Source: Rubinisphaera margarita (GTDB lineage Bacteria; Planctomycetota; Planctomycetia; Planctomycetales; Planctomycetaceae). From it: a stretch of DNA of 64,000 nucleotides. A program made the position numbers and the translations under genes. Below are positions 47,680-57,560 of this stretch, piece after piece. Location of the stretch: positions 1 to 64,000 of the forward strand of contig NZ_JAKFGB010000013.1 in assembly GCF_022267515.1 (NCBI RefSeq), written 5' to 3'. A model generated the notes under the pieces. That model worked only from the letters and a program-made list of their open reading frames with translations. It ran no database searches and was not told the DNA's origin. The first letter of the stretch is position 1, and each line of letters opens with the position of its first letter.

Positions 47680-48498
47680 TCAGCCCGCTTTATTGGAAAT
47701 GAAGTCGTTGGCTTTGCCGAGCGGGAGCTTGAGCGTGAAGCTGGTTCCTTCTCCCACGCGGCTGTCGACTCGGATACGGCCGCGATGAGCCTCGATAATC
47801 TGCCGGCAAAAGGCCAGACCGAGTCCGGTTCCCCCCTGACCGTGTTCGTCGGCCTTCTTGGTCGTGTAGAAGTTGTCGAAGATTTTTGGCAGCTGATCAG
47901 CCGGGATTCCGCTGCCGGTATCTTTGACCGCGACCAGAGCCCAGGGGCCTTCGCGATCGACGTCGACGGTGATCGTCAACGTGCCGCCTTCAGCCATCGC
48001 CTGACGAGCATTGATGATCAGGTTCAGGAGAATCTGCTGCAGCTGATTCGGGTTTACATCCGCATAGGCTTCTTCCGCGTAGTTCTTGACCAGCGAGACC
48101 CGGTGCTTCTGCAGATCTTTCTCGACCAGAACGAGGACGTCTTCGACCAGATGCGAAAGGCAATGCATCTCCCGGGCATCCGCCCGATGCCGTGCGTAGG
48201 ACAGCATTCCGGTCGTGATTTTGGCCGCGCGCTGACCGGCCGCCAGAATCTTGTCGAAGGCCTTGTCGCGAGTCGCGTCGTCGCGATGCCGCAGCCCCAT
48301 TTTGGCGTAGTTGATAACCGTCGTCAGGATGTTGTTGAACTCGTGCGTGATCGAAGAGGCCAGCACACCAACAGTGCTCATCTTCTCCAGTTGCAACATC
48401 AGCTTCTGCATTTCAGCGAGCTGATTCTCGAGTGCAGCGACCCGTTCCGGAGTGTTCTGGGAAGGCTCATCAGAAACAGATTGATTCGGGGCGTACAT
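47680..48498 (-). CDS. Soluble sensor histidine kinase
   Basis: 272 aa. A short N-terminal coiled coil (RVAALENQLAEMQKLMLQLE) leads to HisKA with the phospho-accepting histidine in LASSITHEFNNILTTVINY, then HATPase with N box LLNLIINARQAM, G1 KDTGSGIP, the F box FDNFYTTK and G2 GGTGLGLAF. The HEFNN motif places it with NtrB-like kinases. No sensor domain or membrane segment, so input must come from a partner protein. No response regulator is adjacent. Confidence 0.93.
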   Translation of the reverse strand: MYAPNQSVSDEPSQNTPERVAALENQLAEMQKLMLQLEKMSTVGVLASSITHEFNNILTTVINYAKMGLRHRDDATRDKAFDKILAAGQRAAKITTGMLSYARHRADAREMHCLSHLVEDVLVLVEKDLQKHRVSLVKNYAEEAYADVNPNQLQQILLNLIINARQAMAEGGTLTITVDVDREGPWALVAVKDTGSGIPADQLPKIFDNFYTTKKADEHGQGGTGLGLAFCRQIIEAHRGRIRVDSRVGEGTSFTLKLPLGKANDFISNKAG

Positions 48499-48871
48499 GG
48501 CGGCTGTCGATTCCTTTCTCTGCGCGGAGGAATCTTTCTGACAATTGCCGGGCTGGCAATCAGTCTTCGCCTGTGGGTGCTCTCCAGCAGCCAGAGCAGG
48601 CGCGCGAACTCCGCTGTTCTCGAAGATCGGCAGGGGCCCGCCAAAAACTTGTGGGAAGGCGCCCCGGTTTGAAAGTCACTCGTGAGAACGTGTCTGCTGC
48701 CCCGGTTAGGATTTCCCCGGAGGATGGGTAAACCAGAGAAACCGACATTCTCCGCAATTGAAAATTGTTCGCCACGTGGACAAGATGGAGCCTGCTGATG
48801 AGCGGCTCACTCCGTTCTCGTCTTCCGAAGTTCGCCAGCGATGCTCCAATCGAATTCCCACGGAGAGAACG

Positions 48872-49810
48872 ATGACTGTGGCCCGTTCCGATGATTTATT
48901 CACGCCCCTCCCGGTCAAACCGACCGCTGAAGAACGGCTCGCTGAACTGAATCTCTCGCTGTCTCCCGAGATCGATTACGACATTGAATCGATGTTCCCG
49001 AAGACCGACGGCTGGGGCTGGAAAACCGAGATAAAACGGAAGGTCAAGCTGATCCAGCAGATCGAACCGGAACTGCGAGACTGTCTGCACGAGGGAGAAC
49101 GCGTTCTCTATGTCGCCAAGGGAGTCCGCTACTCGTTTATGGAGTTCTATTTCATGGGACTCTGGGCTTCGATGATCAATCACACGCAGTTCGTGCTGAC
49201 GAATCTCCGACTGGTGATGATTCACTGCAACTCGCGCGGGAAAGCCAAACGAACCTTCTGGATGCTGTATTACAGCCAGATCGAGAAGTTCAAGGGAACC
49301 TGGAACGGGATGCTGAACCTGAAACTCAAGGACGGGAAAAAGCTGTCCTTTTCCGGGTTCTCAAAATCCGATCGCAAAGAAATGCCGGCCATCTTTCAGA
49401 AGGCGCTCGATCGCTATCGGGCTTCCGGGTTCAATCCTGCGTCCTCGCAGTCGCTGGAGAACCTTTGTTCGTACTGCAAAGATCAGGTACCGGTGCAAAC
49501 TCATACCTGTGACAACTGCGGAGCGACCTATTGGACTCCGTTTCAACTGGCCTGGCGAAGTTTTATTTTCCCGTCCTGGGGCGACTTTCTGATGGGACAC
49601 ACCTCGATAGCTGTTCTGGAGATGTTCGGCGGGATCATCACGTGGACCACCTTGCTGATCGGCATCAAACGGTGGGCGGAGACCGGCAATACCCTGCCGC
49701 TCGTGCTCACGTTCATCGCGTTCGTGATCGCGCATGGCGTTGATGCGATTATTACCGTTCGCATCGCGAAGAAAGGCCTGCATCCGAAAAATCTGCCGGA
49801 GCCGGCCTGA
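48872..49810 (+). CDS. Membrane protein with PH-like domain and zinc ribbon
   Basis: 312 aa. Residues ~65-190 form a bacterial PH-like domain (EGERVLYVAKGVRYSFMEF, FVLTNLRLVMIHCNSRGKAK, YYSQIEKFKGTWNGML). A zinc ribbon follows with CSYCKDQ and CDNCGATYW, then two or three membrane helices (LEMFGGIITWTTLLIGI, LPLVLTFIAFVIAHGVDAII). CGGAGAG precedes ATG 48872, which I prefer to the longer frame from 48758. Function unknown; PH-like domains of this kind are often membrane-stress or lipid-associated. Confidence 0.8.
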   Translation: MTVARSDDLFTPLPVKPTAEERLAELNLSLSPEIDYDIESMFPKTDGWGWKTEIKRKVKLIQQIEPELRDCLHEGERVLYVAKGVRYSFMEFYFMGLWASMINHTQFVLTNLRLVMIHCNSRGKAKRTFWMLYYSQIEKFKGTWNGMLNLKLKDGKKLSFSGFSKSDRKEMPAIFQKALDRYRASGFNPASSQSLENLCSYCKDQVPVQTHTCDNCGATYWTPFQLAWRSFIFPSWGDFLMGHTSIAVLEMFGGIITWTTLLIGIKRWAETGNTLPLVLTFIAFVIAHGVDAIITVRIAKKGLHPKNLPEPA

Positions 49811-49814
49811 CCAA

Positions 49815-49848
49815 CAAAAAAGTGTGATGCCCGCGGAGGACATCACAC
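49815..49848 (-). terminator. Terminator of the TPR lipoprotein gene
   Basis: GTGTGATG (49822-49829) pairs perfectly with CATCACAC (49841-49848); on the minus strand a T-run follows (from the A-run at 49815-49821). It lies 30 bases beyond the stop of the minus-strand gene and 12 beyond the plus-strand gene, so it may act both ways. Confidence 0.75.
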
Positions 49849-49878
49849 CTGGAATCTATCAGATTCGATTCGTTGACT

Positions 49879-51078
49879 TTAGAACGCCTGAACTTCCGGC
49901 AGTGCCTGCGACATCTGCGGCTGCCAACCGAAACTCGGAGACGCTGAGAAGTTCCCCTGAGCCTGGAAGTCATGCTGAGGCATCATCCCGTCGAACGGTG
50001 AAGCCACCTGCGGAGCAGACATCGTGGTCTGCGGGGCCATCATCGCCTGGGGTGCCATCATCATCTGCTGATTCTGAGCGGTCCAGTCGAAAGTTGGCGG
50101 TGCGGCGACCTGATACTGCGGGTTCATTCCGGGCGTATTGTAGGGCATTCCGTAGCCGACTTGCGGAGCGGGCATCGGAGGAGCCCAGGCGGTTGTTGTC
50201 TGGGGATAGCCATTCATCTGCGGATAGCTGGCCATGTGCGGCTGAGCGGTCATCTGAGGATAACTCGCCATGCCTGGATCCATCGGCATCATCGGGGCGG
50301 CTGCCATCTGCGGAGCACCACCCATCATCGGAGCGTTCCAGGCGGCAATCTGAGCACCCTGCGTTTCCCAGGGGGCGGCTCCGGCGGGAACGCCAGCCAT
50401 CCGCGTGGGAGCCTGCTGGTTCTTCAGGTTCGGATATCGTTCTTCAAGACCGGCGAGGCGCGACTGGACCTGATACCGACTCGGATCGGAAATCACGGCT
50501 CGTTCATACATGGCCATCGCTTCCTGCGGACGGCCCTGAGCTTCGTAGACCTGGCCCAGCTGAGCGATAGCGTGATCGTGCCGTGGATTGATTCGCAGAG
50601 CCTGCATCAGAGAGCCTTCCGCGGCCTGATAGTTGCCATTCTTCTGCTGCAACCAGGCCATTTCAACCTGAGCTTCCGCCGAATAGGGCTGAGCTCCGGC
50701 CCATGTGGTCAGCATCTGTTCGGCTTCTCCGACACGGCCCTGTTCGACCATCATCGCCGCCAGACCGTGATACGACGGCTGGTGGGAGGGATCGATACTG
50801 ATGGCCTGACGGTAGATTTGTTCGGCCTGCATGTATTCGCCCCGCTTGGCGTTCGCAGCCGCGAGGTTATACAGATAGTGCGGGTTGGTCGGGTCTTCGA
50901 CGACCGCCTTGTGAAATTCACGAGCGGCCATTGTGTAGTTACCACGCTGGTAATAGGCTTGGCCCGACTCATTCATTACAAACCCGGTCATTCTCGTGCA
51001 GCCGCACAGGCTGAAGAGAGCAGCCGTCGAGAGGACGGTACCGGCAATGAGTCCAAGACGATTAAGGCAGGAGATCAT
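49879..51078 (-). CDS. TPR lipoprotein with Met/Pro/Gln-rich tail
   Basis: 399 aa. The signal region ends in a lipobox-like FSLCGC, so the protein is probably lipid-anchored. Residues ~35-215 hold about five TPR units (ESGQAYYQRGNYTMAAREFH, YNLAAANAKRGEYMQAEQIY, IAQLGQVYEAQGRPQEAMAM). The last ~180 residues are low complexity: M, P, Q, A and Y with near-repeats of MASYPQM and MMAPQ. TPR lipoproteins often scaffold envelope complexes (PilF/BamD-like), but no pilus or BAM gene adjoins. The tail might be surface exposed. Confidence 0.85.
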   Translation of the reverse strand: MISCLNRLGLIAGTVLSTAALFSLCGCTRMTGFVMNESGQAYYQRGNYTMAAREFHKAVVEDPTNPHYLYNLAAANAKRGEYMQAEQIYRQAISIDPSHQPSYHGLAAMMVEQGRVGEAEQMLTTWAGAQPYSAEAQVEMAWLQQKNGNYQAAEGSLMQALRINPRHDHAIAQLGQVYEAQGRPQEAMAMYERAVISDPSRYQVQSRLAGLEERYPNLKNQQAPTRMAGVPAGAAPWETQGAQIAAWNAPMMGGAPQMAAAPMMPMDPGMASYPQMTAQPHMASYPQMNGYPQTTTAWAPPMPAPQVGYGMPYNTPGMNPQYQVAAPPTFDWTAQNQQMMMAPQAMMAPQTTMSAPQVASPFDGMMPQHDFQAQGNFSASPSFGWQPQMSQALPEVQAF

Positions 51079-51487
51079 GGAGGAACCTCACTTCGATCGA
51101 CCCGGGATCCGGGCCTGTCGAGTCGCTGGAGATGACTGCTGAGGAACAGCCAAGGGGAAATGATTGAAAGGAGGAGGGTGCGGCGGAGTGGAATGGTGCC
51201 GCGACTTGATTTCAACAAAAAATAGCGATCCCCAATTTTTCCCTCAAGATGAATGCGAATTCGGCCGAAAAGCTCCGGAAGCTGGTAAAGTTTGCAATCC
51301 CGGTCGCCGGCGTGCATGGGAATGGGTGTTATTTCCCGACGGTTTCTGCTACGCTCGTCGTTTCGAACCGTTCCATACGGTCTGGATCCGTGCGCCGTCA
51401 CGGTGATTCATATGACAATATTCGCTTTGTCTTTACCGACGAAGTCCCCCGAAACATTCAGGAAAAAACTGAGAGGAGGTGAATTGC
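51079..51487. other. Divergent promoter/leader region of rpsU
   Basis: About 410 bases between the TPR lipoprotein gene (minus) and rpsU (plus). Several out-of-phase open frames here lack support. The end carries the exact AGGAGG ribosome site of rpsU (51474-51479). Otherwise nothing recognised. Confidence 0.5.
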
Positions 51488-51679
51488 GTGGTTAAATTGC
51501 GTCTCCGCGAAGGAGAAAATGTCAACGACGCCGTCAAGCGTTTCCGGAAGCTGGTTGAACACAGCGGAATTAAGAAGGAAATGCGTCGCCGGGAATACTA
51601 CGAGAAGCCCAGCGAAACCAAGCGACGTGCACGTCGTCGGGCAGAACGCCGCGAGCAAATTAACCGACGCGCACGCTAG
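51488..51679 (+). CDS. rpsU: 30S ribosomal protein S21
   Basis: 63 aa, very basic. VKLRLREGENVNDAVKRFRK followed by GIKKEMRRREYYEKPSETK and an arginine-rich tail is unmistakable S21, a small-subunit protein important in initiation. The start is GTG 51488, eight bases after AGGAGG; an in-frame GTG at 51479 overlaps that site and is rejected. A strong terminator follows about 100 bases later, so it is a single-gene transcript. Confidence 0.97.
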   Translation: MVKLRLREGENVNDAVKRFRKLVEHSGIKKEMRRREYYEKPSETKRRARRRAERREQINRRAR

Positions 51680-51774
51680 TTCGCGACTGATTCGATAACT
51701 CATCGAATTGCGAACCAGCTCACACTCTCAGAGTGAGGAATCGACCCCCTGGGTTCATTCCTGCGGAAGGAACG

Positions 51775-51809
51775 AAAAAGGCGCTGACTGAACAGTCAGT
51801 GCCTTTTTT
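51775..51809 (+). terminator. rpsU terminator
   Basis: AAAAAGGC-g-CTGACT pairs with AGTCAG-t-GCCTTTTT and ends in six T residues (51804-51809). The symmetrical A-run also makes it bidirectional. Confidence 0.88.
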
Positions 51810-51901
51810 ATGCGCCCGCTGAACCTGCTGAGCAGCTGGCTTCACAGGGGAAACCATTCCGTCCGTCCAGAACGCGGAGTTCGAGCGGTCCGCTTTAATA
51901 G

Positions 51902-51934
51902 AAAAAGCACGCCCCGGATTAAGGCGTGCTTTTT
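51902..51934. terminator. Bidirectional terminator near the DUF1559 gene end
   Basis: AAAAAGCACGCC (51902-51913) pairs with GGCGTGCTTTTT (51923-51934). On the minus strand it ends in TTTTT and lies about 80 bases beyond the DUF1559 stop, so it probably ends that transcript. Confidence 0.85.
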
Positions 51935-52011
51935 GAGTTCTACGAGCGTTGAAGGGCCGGCAAAGAACAGTTTACGTCACTGAAGGCCGCTCCTCTTACG
52001 CGGAACCTGAT

Positions 52012-53064
52012 CTAGAAATCCTGGATCTGCTCGTTCCCGTTGCGGGTGGCCAGATTGCCAAAGATTGTGCGATCAATTGATTTCGAGATGTCGCGGGTTG
52101 AGCCGTCGCACATCGAGAAGACCACGATCCCGTCGTGCCAGCTGCCGAAGGTGAAGATCGGGCTGAGATAATTGGAATCATCATAATCGGCCAGCAGATC
52201 GTCGATCTGCCGAGTGGAATCATTCTGGTGGGGTACGGCACTACAGCAGGAAGCTCCATCACCCCAAAAACCGAACAGAGAATCGCCCACCATCAGCGTC
52301 GTTGTCATTCCATCCGAGATGTCCCGGTCGGTGACAGCACTGTTCCGGAAGAGAACGCCATTGTTGATTGATCCGCCGCTGGAACTTCCAGGAGCAGGCG
52401 TCCGGCCGGCCACGCCGCGATAAGACGAGAAGCCGAAACCTTCCGGTCGCGTATTCGGGAGCACGGCACTCGGGCAGATGAAGGAATCCATCTGAATCCG
52501 CACGGCCGTCTGGTTCTTCTGATTCCAGTTCAGGGCGGAGTCAAACTTCAGCTGACGAGTTTCCGCACCGGCGGCCACTTCCGCATCCAGTTCAGGCAGC
52601 ATTAACGCCATCCACGACCAGAGGTTGTCGTACCACCAGTGATCAACGGTGTACTGCGGGTTGGACTCCAGATTGAAAACAATCGGATTGGCCTGGAAGT
52701 TGAGCGGATACTTTGTATTGAGCGTGAGTTCGAACGCGACGTAATTGATGTTCGTCCCGTCGATGAATCCGTCGCCGTCGACGTCTTCATTGACATCCTG
52801 GATTCCGTTGCTGTTCACATCGCCCGGTTCCGGTCGGATGTACCCTGACGGGAAGCACTTGTGTGAATCGAGATAGTTGTGTGCGGCCAGCACAATCTGG
52901 TGCAGGTTGTTGCGGCAAGCGGTGCGGCGAGCGGCTTCGCGGGCACGCTGGACGGCCGGCAGCAGCAGGGCGACCAGAACGCCGATAATGGCGATCACAA
53001 CGAGCAGTTCAACAAGCGTGAAGCCGCGTCGTTTGGTAATAGTTGGGGCGTGCAGCGGCACCAT
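52012..53064 (-). CDS. DUF1559 prepilin-like protein
   Basis: 350 aa. The N-terminus is a type IV prepilin signal: a short basic leader, cleavage G|F in RRGFTLVELLVVIAIIG, then a hydrophobic helix. The mature part is DUF1559, very abundant in planctomycetes: AREAARRTACRNNLHQIVLA, NYLDSHKCFPSGY, and the C-terminal FGSWHDGIVVFSMCDGSTR that names the family. Likely assembled or exported by the pilin machinery. ATG 53064 gives the standard leader; the longer frame from 53112 is rejected. GGAG precedes it. Ends near the bidirectional terminator. Confidence 0.95.
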   Translation of the reverse strand: MVPLHAPTITKRRGFTLVELLVVIAIIGVLVALLLPAVQRAREAARRTACRNNLHQIVLAAHNYLDSHKCFPSGYIRPEPGDVNSNGIQDVNEDVDGDGFIDGTNINYVAFELTLNTKYPLNFQANPIVFNLESNPQYTVDHWWYDNLWSWMALMLPELDAEVAAGAETRQLKFDSALNWNQKNQTAVRIQMDSFICPSAVLPNTRPEGFGFSSYRGVAGRTPAPGSSSGGSINNGVLFRNSAVTDRDISDGMTTTLMVGDSLFGFWGDGASCCSAVPHQNDSTRQIDDLLADYDDSNYLSPIFTFGSWHDGIVVFSMCDGSTRDISKSIDRTIFGNLATRNGNEQIQDF

Positions 53065-53514
53065 AAGATATCTCCATGGAGGGTCCACAGGCCCCGCTAA
53101 AACAAGGCTCATGAACTGCGTACGATAGGGTCTCGAGACTGATTTACATTATCAGGAGCGGTCGACGAATGCAAATTGCCCAATGGATGATCGGAGAAAT
53201 CTGAACACCTTGCCGAAACGGACCGGTCCTCTCTTAAACGTCTACTGATCCGAAATTCTACAACGCCTTTCGCCGAATCGAGCCGCCTGCTCATGATCTC
53301 TCGCCTTCTCTTGAGAGATTCTCCGGCAGTGCCGGGAAAATGCGGAGGATGCCGCGTGTATTTTCGGAAAATTCGGCCCAACTTGCCCGGCTTTCTGCAG
53401 TTTCCCCCTTCGAAAGACGATGTAGACAAAAACAGGTGCCATCGATGAGCCACGATTGAACGACAGCAGGCCGGTTTTCTTCTGGAAAGGTATTCCTGGT
53501 CCGGAGACCCCGCG
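53065..53514. other. Divergent intergenic region
   Basis: About 450 bases between DUF1559 (minus) and the small gene before mreB (plus). Frames of 93-114 codons on the minus strand (53523-53109) are not protein-like. Promoters for both directions must lie here. Confidence 0.45.
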
Positions 53515-53856
53515 ATGAGTCACGTCGGCTTCAATTCACTCAATCCCGCTATCCTGGCCAGCTCGGTCAGTGGAGGGCAGCAGGTCCGTTCTGGTCGCAA
53601 CGAAGCGGCGCAGGCCAGTTCTGGACAGGATTTTCGCAGCACCATCGAAGCACTGAACAGTCGTCAGTCGGGCGATGTCAGTGAAGCCTCGCTGGAGTCC
53701 GACCGCGATGCCGATGGCCGCGAAGCGTTAGGCGGAGAAGACGAATCGACCGATCAGCACGAAGCGGCTTTGAAGAACCTGGAACGACTGCATGATTCGC
53801 GGCGTTGTCCCGACGCTGAACAGATCTGCGGCAACATTCTTGATCTCGATGGGTAA
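53515..53856 (+). CDS. Small hydrophilic protein upstream of mreB
   Basis: 113 aa. The start MSHVGFNSLNPAILASSVSG followed by a highly polar, acidic body (ESDRDADGREALGGEDES) and an ending LDLDG is a pattern I associate with small planctomycete proteins of unknown function. CCGGAGA lies nine bases before the ATG. It precedes mreB by 177 bases on the same strand and may be cotranscribed. No fold or function is visible; the C-terminal region (residues ~90-113) looks unlike the rest and might be affected by a frameshift. Confidence 0.6.
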   Translation: MSHVGFNSLNPAILASSVSGGQQVRSGRNEAAQASSGQDFRSTIEALNSRQSGDVSEASLESDRDADGREALGGEDESTDQHEAALKNLERLHDSRRCPDAEQICGNILDLDG

Positions 53857-54033
53857 CAGATTCGCACCAATACCGGTGGCTTCCTGCTTAACGTCGAGCG
53901 AAACTCCTTGCAGATTCTCAGGTTCTGCGGATCCCTGCGTCCCCGGGCGAGAAGTCGATCTTGCTGCAAAGAGCCCATCACGAGTACAGTCCGGCCGATT
54001 TCGCAGGAAGCGTTTTTCTATATCGGCCAGGAC

Positions 54034-55083
<1,050 letters not shown>

Positions 55084-55114
55084 GTCGCTGTTGCTCTCTG
55101 GAACGTTCGAGGCC

Positions 55115-56098
55115 ATGAATTATCGCAATCAGACACGAGCGACTCTGGTGCTCATTGGCTGGATGATTCTCGGCTGCGCGGCCGCAGCTCTGCCGGAGAG
55201 CTCACGGGTTCAATTGCGAATGAAGCTGCGCGATCTGTCCGCGCCAATCGTTAACCGAATACCGGAAATCCAATGGCCGTCCAGCATAGGACGCGTTCTT
55301 GTATCGACCTCAACTGAGGCCAGGTCGGTTGAAGAAGGTGCAACGTTCGATGCTTCCGCGACTGAGGAGATCTCCCGGCTCGAACGGAAGTTGATCGCCA
55401 TGCAGGCAGCCTTACAAGCTGGAGAACACTCCTTGCCGGCTGAGGCTTCCGAGCGACTGTTTCGACCACGTCTCGTAGCCGCCCGGAGGCTTTCGGGTGA
55501 GATGGAACAGCAGTGGAGAAGCGGAAAATGGCTCGACGCTGGTGAGAACCGGCAACTTCAGGAACGGGACTGGATTCTGAAATCGGAAGACTCGCTGATC
55601 GACCTCGGAGCCGATCACGAGGTTCGCCCCGATGACCTGGTGCTGGCCGGCCGCGTGATTGTCGGTCAGATTGAGCAGGTCGGGCGCTGGAGCAGTTCCT
55701 TCCGCGAAGTCAACGATCCGGAGTTCCGCTGCCCCGTAGCGGTAATGAAACTCGATGGCGAAGTCTGGCGGAACGTGGGCATCGGAAGTCTGCACGGGAC
55801 TGGTGCCGAGTATTGCGATCTCAAATATGTCGAGAACACCGCGCCCGTCGCGGCTGGTGACTACATCGTCCTGCACGACCGCGAATCGAGTTGGGACCAG
55901 CCCCTCGTGCTCGGAAAGATTGCCGCGGCGAAAGTAAAGGGAAACAGCCCGTTCTGGGAGATCGAGGTGGATCCCGCCGCTCGGCTCGAAACGGTTCGCG
56001 ATGTCTTTGTCCTCTCCGAACAGGTTTCTCCGGCTCGCCTCGCCACAGCGGATTCAGCGGGTGACGCGGGCAGTCCGCAAGGGAAGGGGGGACCATGA
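55115..56098 (+). CDS. mreC: Rod shape-determining protein MreC
   Basis: 327 aa. One N-terminal membrane helix (TLVLIGWMILGCAAAALP), a short coiled coil (EEISRLERKLIAMQAALQAG), then the MreC double beta-barrel region (ERDWILKSEDSLIDLGADHE, VRPDDLVLAGRVIVGQIEQV, AVMKLDGEVWRNVGIGSLHG). It links MreB to peptidoglycan synthases in the periplasm. The GTG at 55070 overlaps mreB, but GAGG before ATG 55115 gives a better start 32 bases after mreB. It overlaps mreD by ATGA. Confidence 0.85.
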   Translation: MNYRNQTRATLVLIGWMILGCAAAALPESSRVQLRMKLRDLSAPIVNRIPEIQWPSSIGRVLVSTSTEARSVEEGATFDASATEEISRLERKLIAMQAALQAGEHSLPAEASERLFRPRLVAARRLSGEMEQQWRSGKWLDAGENRQLQERDWILKSEDSLIDLGADHEVRPDDLVLAGRVIVGQIEQVGRWSSSFREVNDPEFRCPVAVMKLDGEVWRNVGIGSLHGTGAEYCDLKYVENTAPVAAGDYIVLHDRESSWDQPLVLGKIAAAKVKGNSPFWEIEVDPAARLETVRDVFVLSEQVSPARLATADSAGDAGSPQGKGGP

Positions 56099-56628
56099 AA
56101 CGGACCCTGCAGATTCTGATTCATCTGGCGATCGTCTTGCCAGTAATGGCAGTCGCAGCCGTTGTCGAGATCCGCGGAGAATCAGTCGGCTTACTTCAGA
56201 ACATTCTGTTGCCCTTGCTGGCGACGGGAATTTGCCTGCAACAGCCCTCAGGGGTCATCGCGGCCGTGTTCGTCGGCATCGGTCTGGTCGGCGAAGCCTG
56301 TGGTTCGCTTCCAATCGGAACAAGTGCCGTCTCCAGCGCAATGGGCGGCCTGATCTGCCTGAATGTCCTGCGAGAACAGCGAATCCCGTGGATCTGGCGG
56401 GGAACCCTGAATGTTTTTTGCGTTTGCGGCGTGCAGGTTCTGATCGGCGAACTGGCGACCGCGATTCGCTCCAGCGGGGGCAAGGCCATCGTGCCGGCGT
56501 TTCAGCACGCCATTCAACTTGCCGCGATCGCCGCCGGACTCTGGTTGCTGGTCACGATTCTGGTCGCGGGCGTATCAGCGGCCTTGTCGTTCCCGATGAA
56601 CCGCCGGACGGAAATCGAACTCCGATAG
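56095..56628 (+). CDS. mreD: MreD-like membrane protein
   Basis: 177 aa with about five hydrophobic segments (LILIHLAIVLPVMAVAAVVE-type start, GVIAAVFVGIGLVGEACGSL, LAAIAAGLWLLVTILVAGVS). Size, topology and the ATGA overlap with mreC identify it as MreD, the third elongasome component; sequence alone is weakly conserved in this family. A terminator follows, ending the mre transcript. Confidence 0.75.
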   Translation: MKRTLQILIHLAIVLPVMAVAAVVEIRGESVGLLQNILLPLLATGICLQQPSGVIAAVFVGIGLVGEACGSLPIGTSAVSSAMGGLICLNVLREQRIPWIWRGTLNVFCVCGVQVLIGELATAIRSSGGKAIVPAFQHAIQLAAIAAGLWLLVTILVAGVSAALSFPMNRRTEIELR

Positions 56629-56656
56629 CTCGCGCCCAGTGCAGATTCCAAAGAAG

Positions 56657-56684
56657 AAAGGCCACGGAAGAATCCGTGGCCTTT
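56657..56684. terminator. Terminator between mreD and the convergent pilin-like gene
   Basis: AAAGGCCACGG (56657-56667) pairs perfectly with CCGTGGCCTTT (56674-56684). T residues follow on both strands (TTT plus strand; TTTCTTCTTTGG minus strand), so it can serve both convergent genes. Confidence 0.8.
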
Positions 56685-56706
56685 GCTGTTCTGAAGTCAG
56701 AGAGGA

Positions 56707-57036
56707 CTAATTCCTCTTCGGACCTTCGTTAACCGGGACATCGCAGGCGATGTCGCACTGGTCGTTATCGCAGTCATCGGTTTCGTCCTGGAAGGCGGAA
56801 CCGCGAGTGTAAGCAGCGAAACCACCACCGAAGTCTTTTGACTTGGAGAAACCAGTGTACCAGTAGGACTGATTCAGGCTGCCGATCGCATCCCCAACAT
56901 CGTTGAGTTCGGCGACAACAGCGTGCTGAATGGAGCTCAGCCCCACAATCAGACCGATCACGAGCAGTGTCGCGATCAGCACGAGTTCAGCCGAGACGAT
57001 GAAGCCGGCTTCGTCTTTCAGCAGTGCGTTAAACAT
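56707..57036 (-). CDS. Pilin-like small membrane protein, copy 1
   Basis: 109 aa. MFNALLKDEAGFIVSAELV continues into a hydrophobic helix (LIATLLVIGLIVGLSSIQ), as in Flp/TadE-like or class-III pilin-like small proteins of planctomycetes. A polar region with NQSYWYTGFSKS follows, then a tail with cysteines and acids, DDCDNDQCDIACDVP. AAGGAATT before ATG 57036 fixes the start; the longer frame to 57312 is rejected. A near-identical gene is at 57561, so this is a tandem duplicate. Likely membrane-embedded; assembly machinery not seen. Confidence 0.72.
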   Translation of the reverse strand: MFNALLKDEAGFIVSAELVLIATLLVIGLIVGLSSIQHAVVAELNDVGDAIGSLNQSYWYTGFSKSKDFGGGFAAYTRGSAFQDETDDCDNDQCDIACDVPVNEGPKRN

Positions 57037-57560
57037 TGAGAATTCCTTGCGTGAGATTGTTGGAACGTGCAATAACTTTCGGACCCGCCGCCGGCCAAAG
57101 CGGCTCGCAGACAGATTCACTTCACGAATTGATCGTTTTCGGGCTCGTGAAAACGGAGGTTTCGAAAGTGCGTATGAATACGAAAGAGTCCAACGAGAAT
57201 CTGTCGGCCAAAACAGAATCTCCTTCGACTGCTGCAGCTCTCGGTACCGTGCGACAAGGGCGGCTCCATCCCAGAGTCGACTGATGCCGAGAATCACCTG
57301 CGAATGTTGCACAAATTCAACATTTCGGCAAGTCCGCTCATCCTATCAGAGGAACCAGACTGATTAACAAGCAGAATCTCCCCATTTTACGCATTTTTCT
57401 CAGAACGTCTCGGATCGGGAATCATCCTCATTGACCGAAAACCCGGCCGGTTCAGCGTGGGAACTCGCATTCGCTCCACTTCGTCGAGGCGAAAAAATAG
57501 CCAGGGTCATGAAACTGCTTCAAGACCCTGGCCGATTCAAGTCAGGAGAACCTGATCAAA
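57037..57560. other. Gap between tandem pilin-like genes
   Basis: About 520 bases. It holds the promoter side of copy 1 and the terminator of copy 2 near 57492-57532. Frames on the plus strand (56930-57367, 57036-57284) are antisense or lack support. No other feature. Confidence 0.5.
57492..57532 (-). terminator. Terminator of pilin-like copy 2
   Basis: GCCAGGGTC (57500-57508) pairs perfectly with GACCCTGGC (57524-57532); on the minus strand a six-T run follows (57492-57497). Confidence 0.82.

Noticed and set aside
51479..51487. Upstream GTG start for rpsU
   Set aside because: It overlaps the AGGAGG ribosome binding site; the GTG at 51488 is correctly spaced and gives the normal S21 N-terminus.
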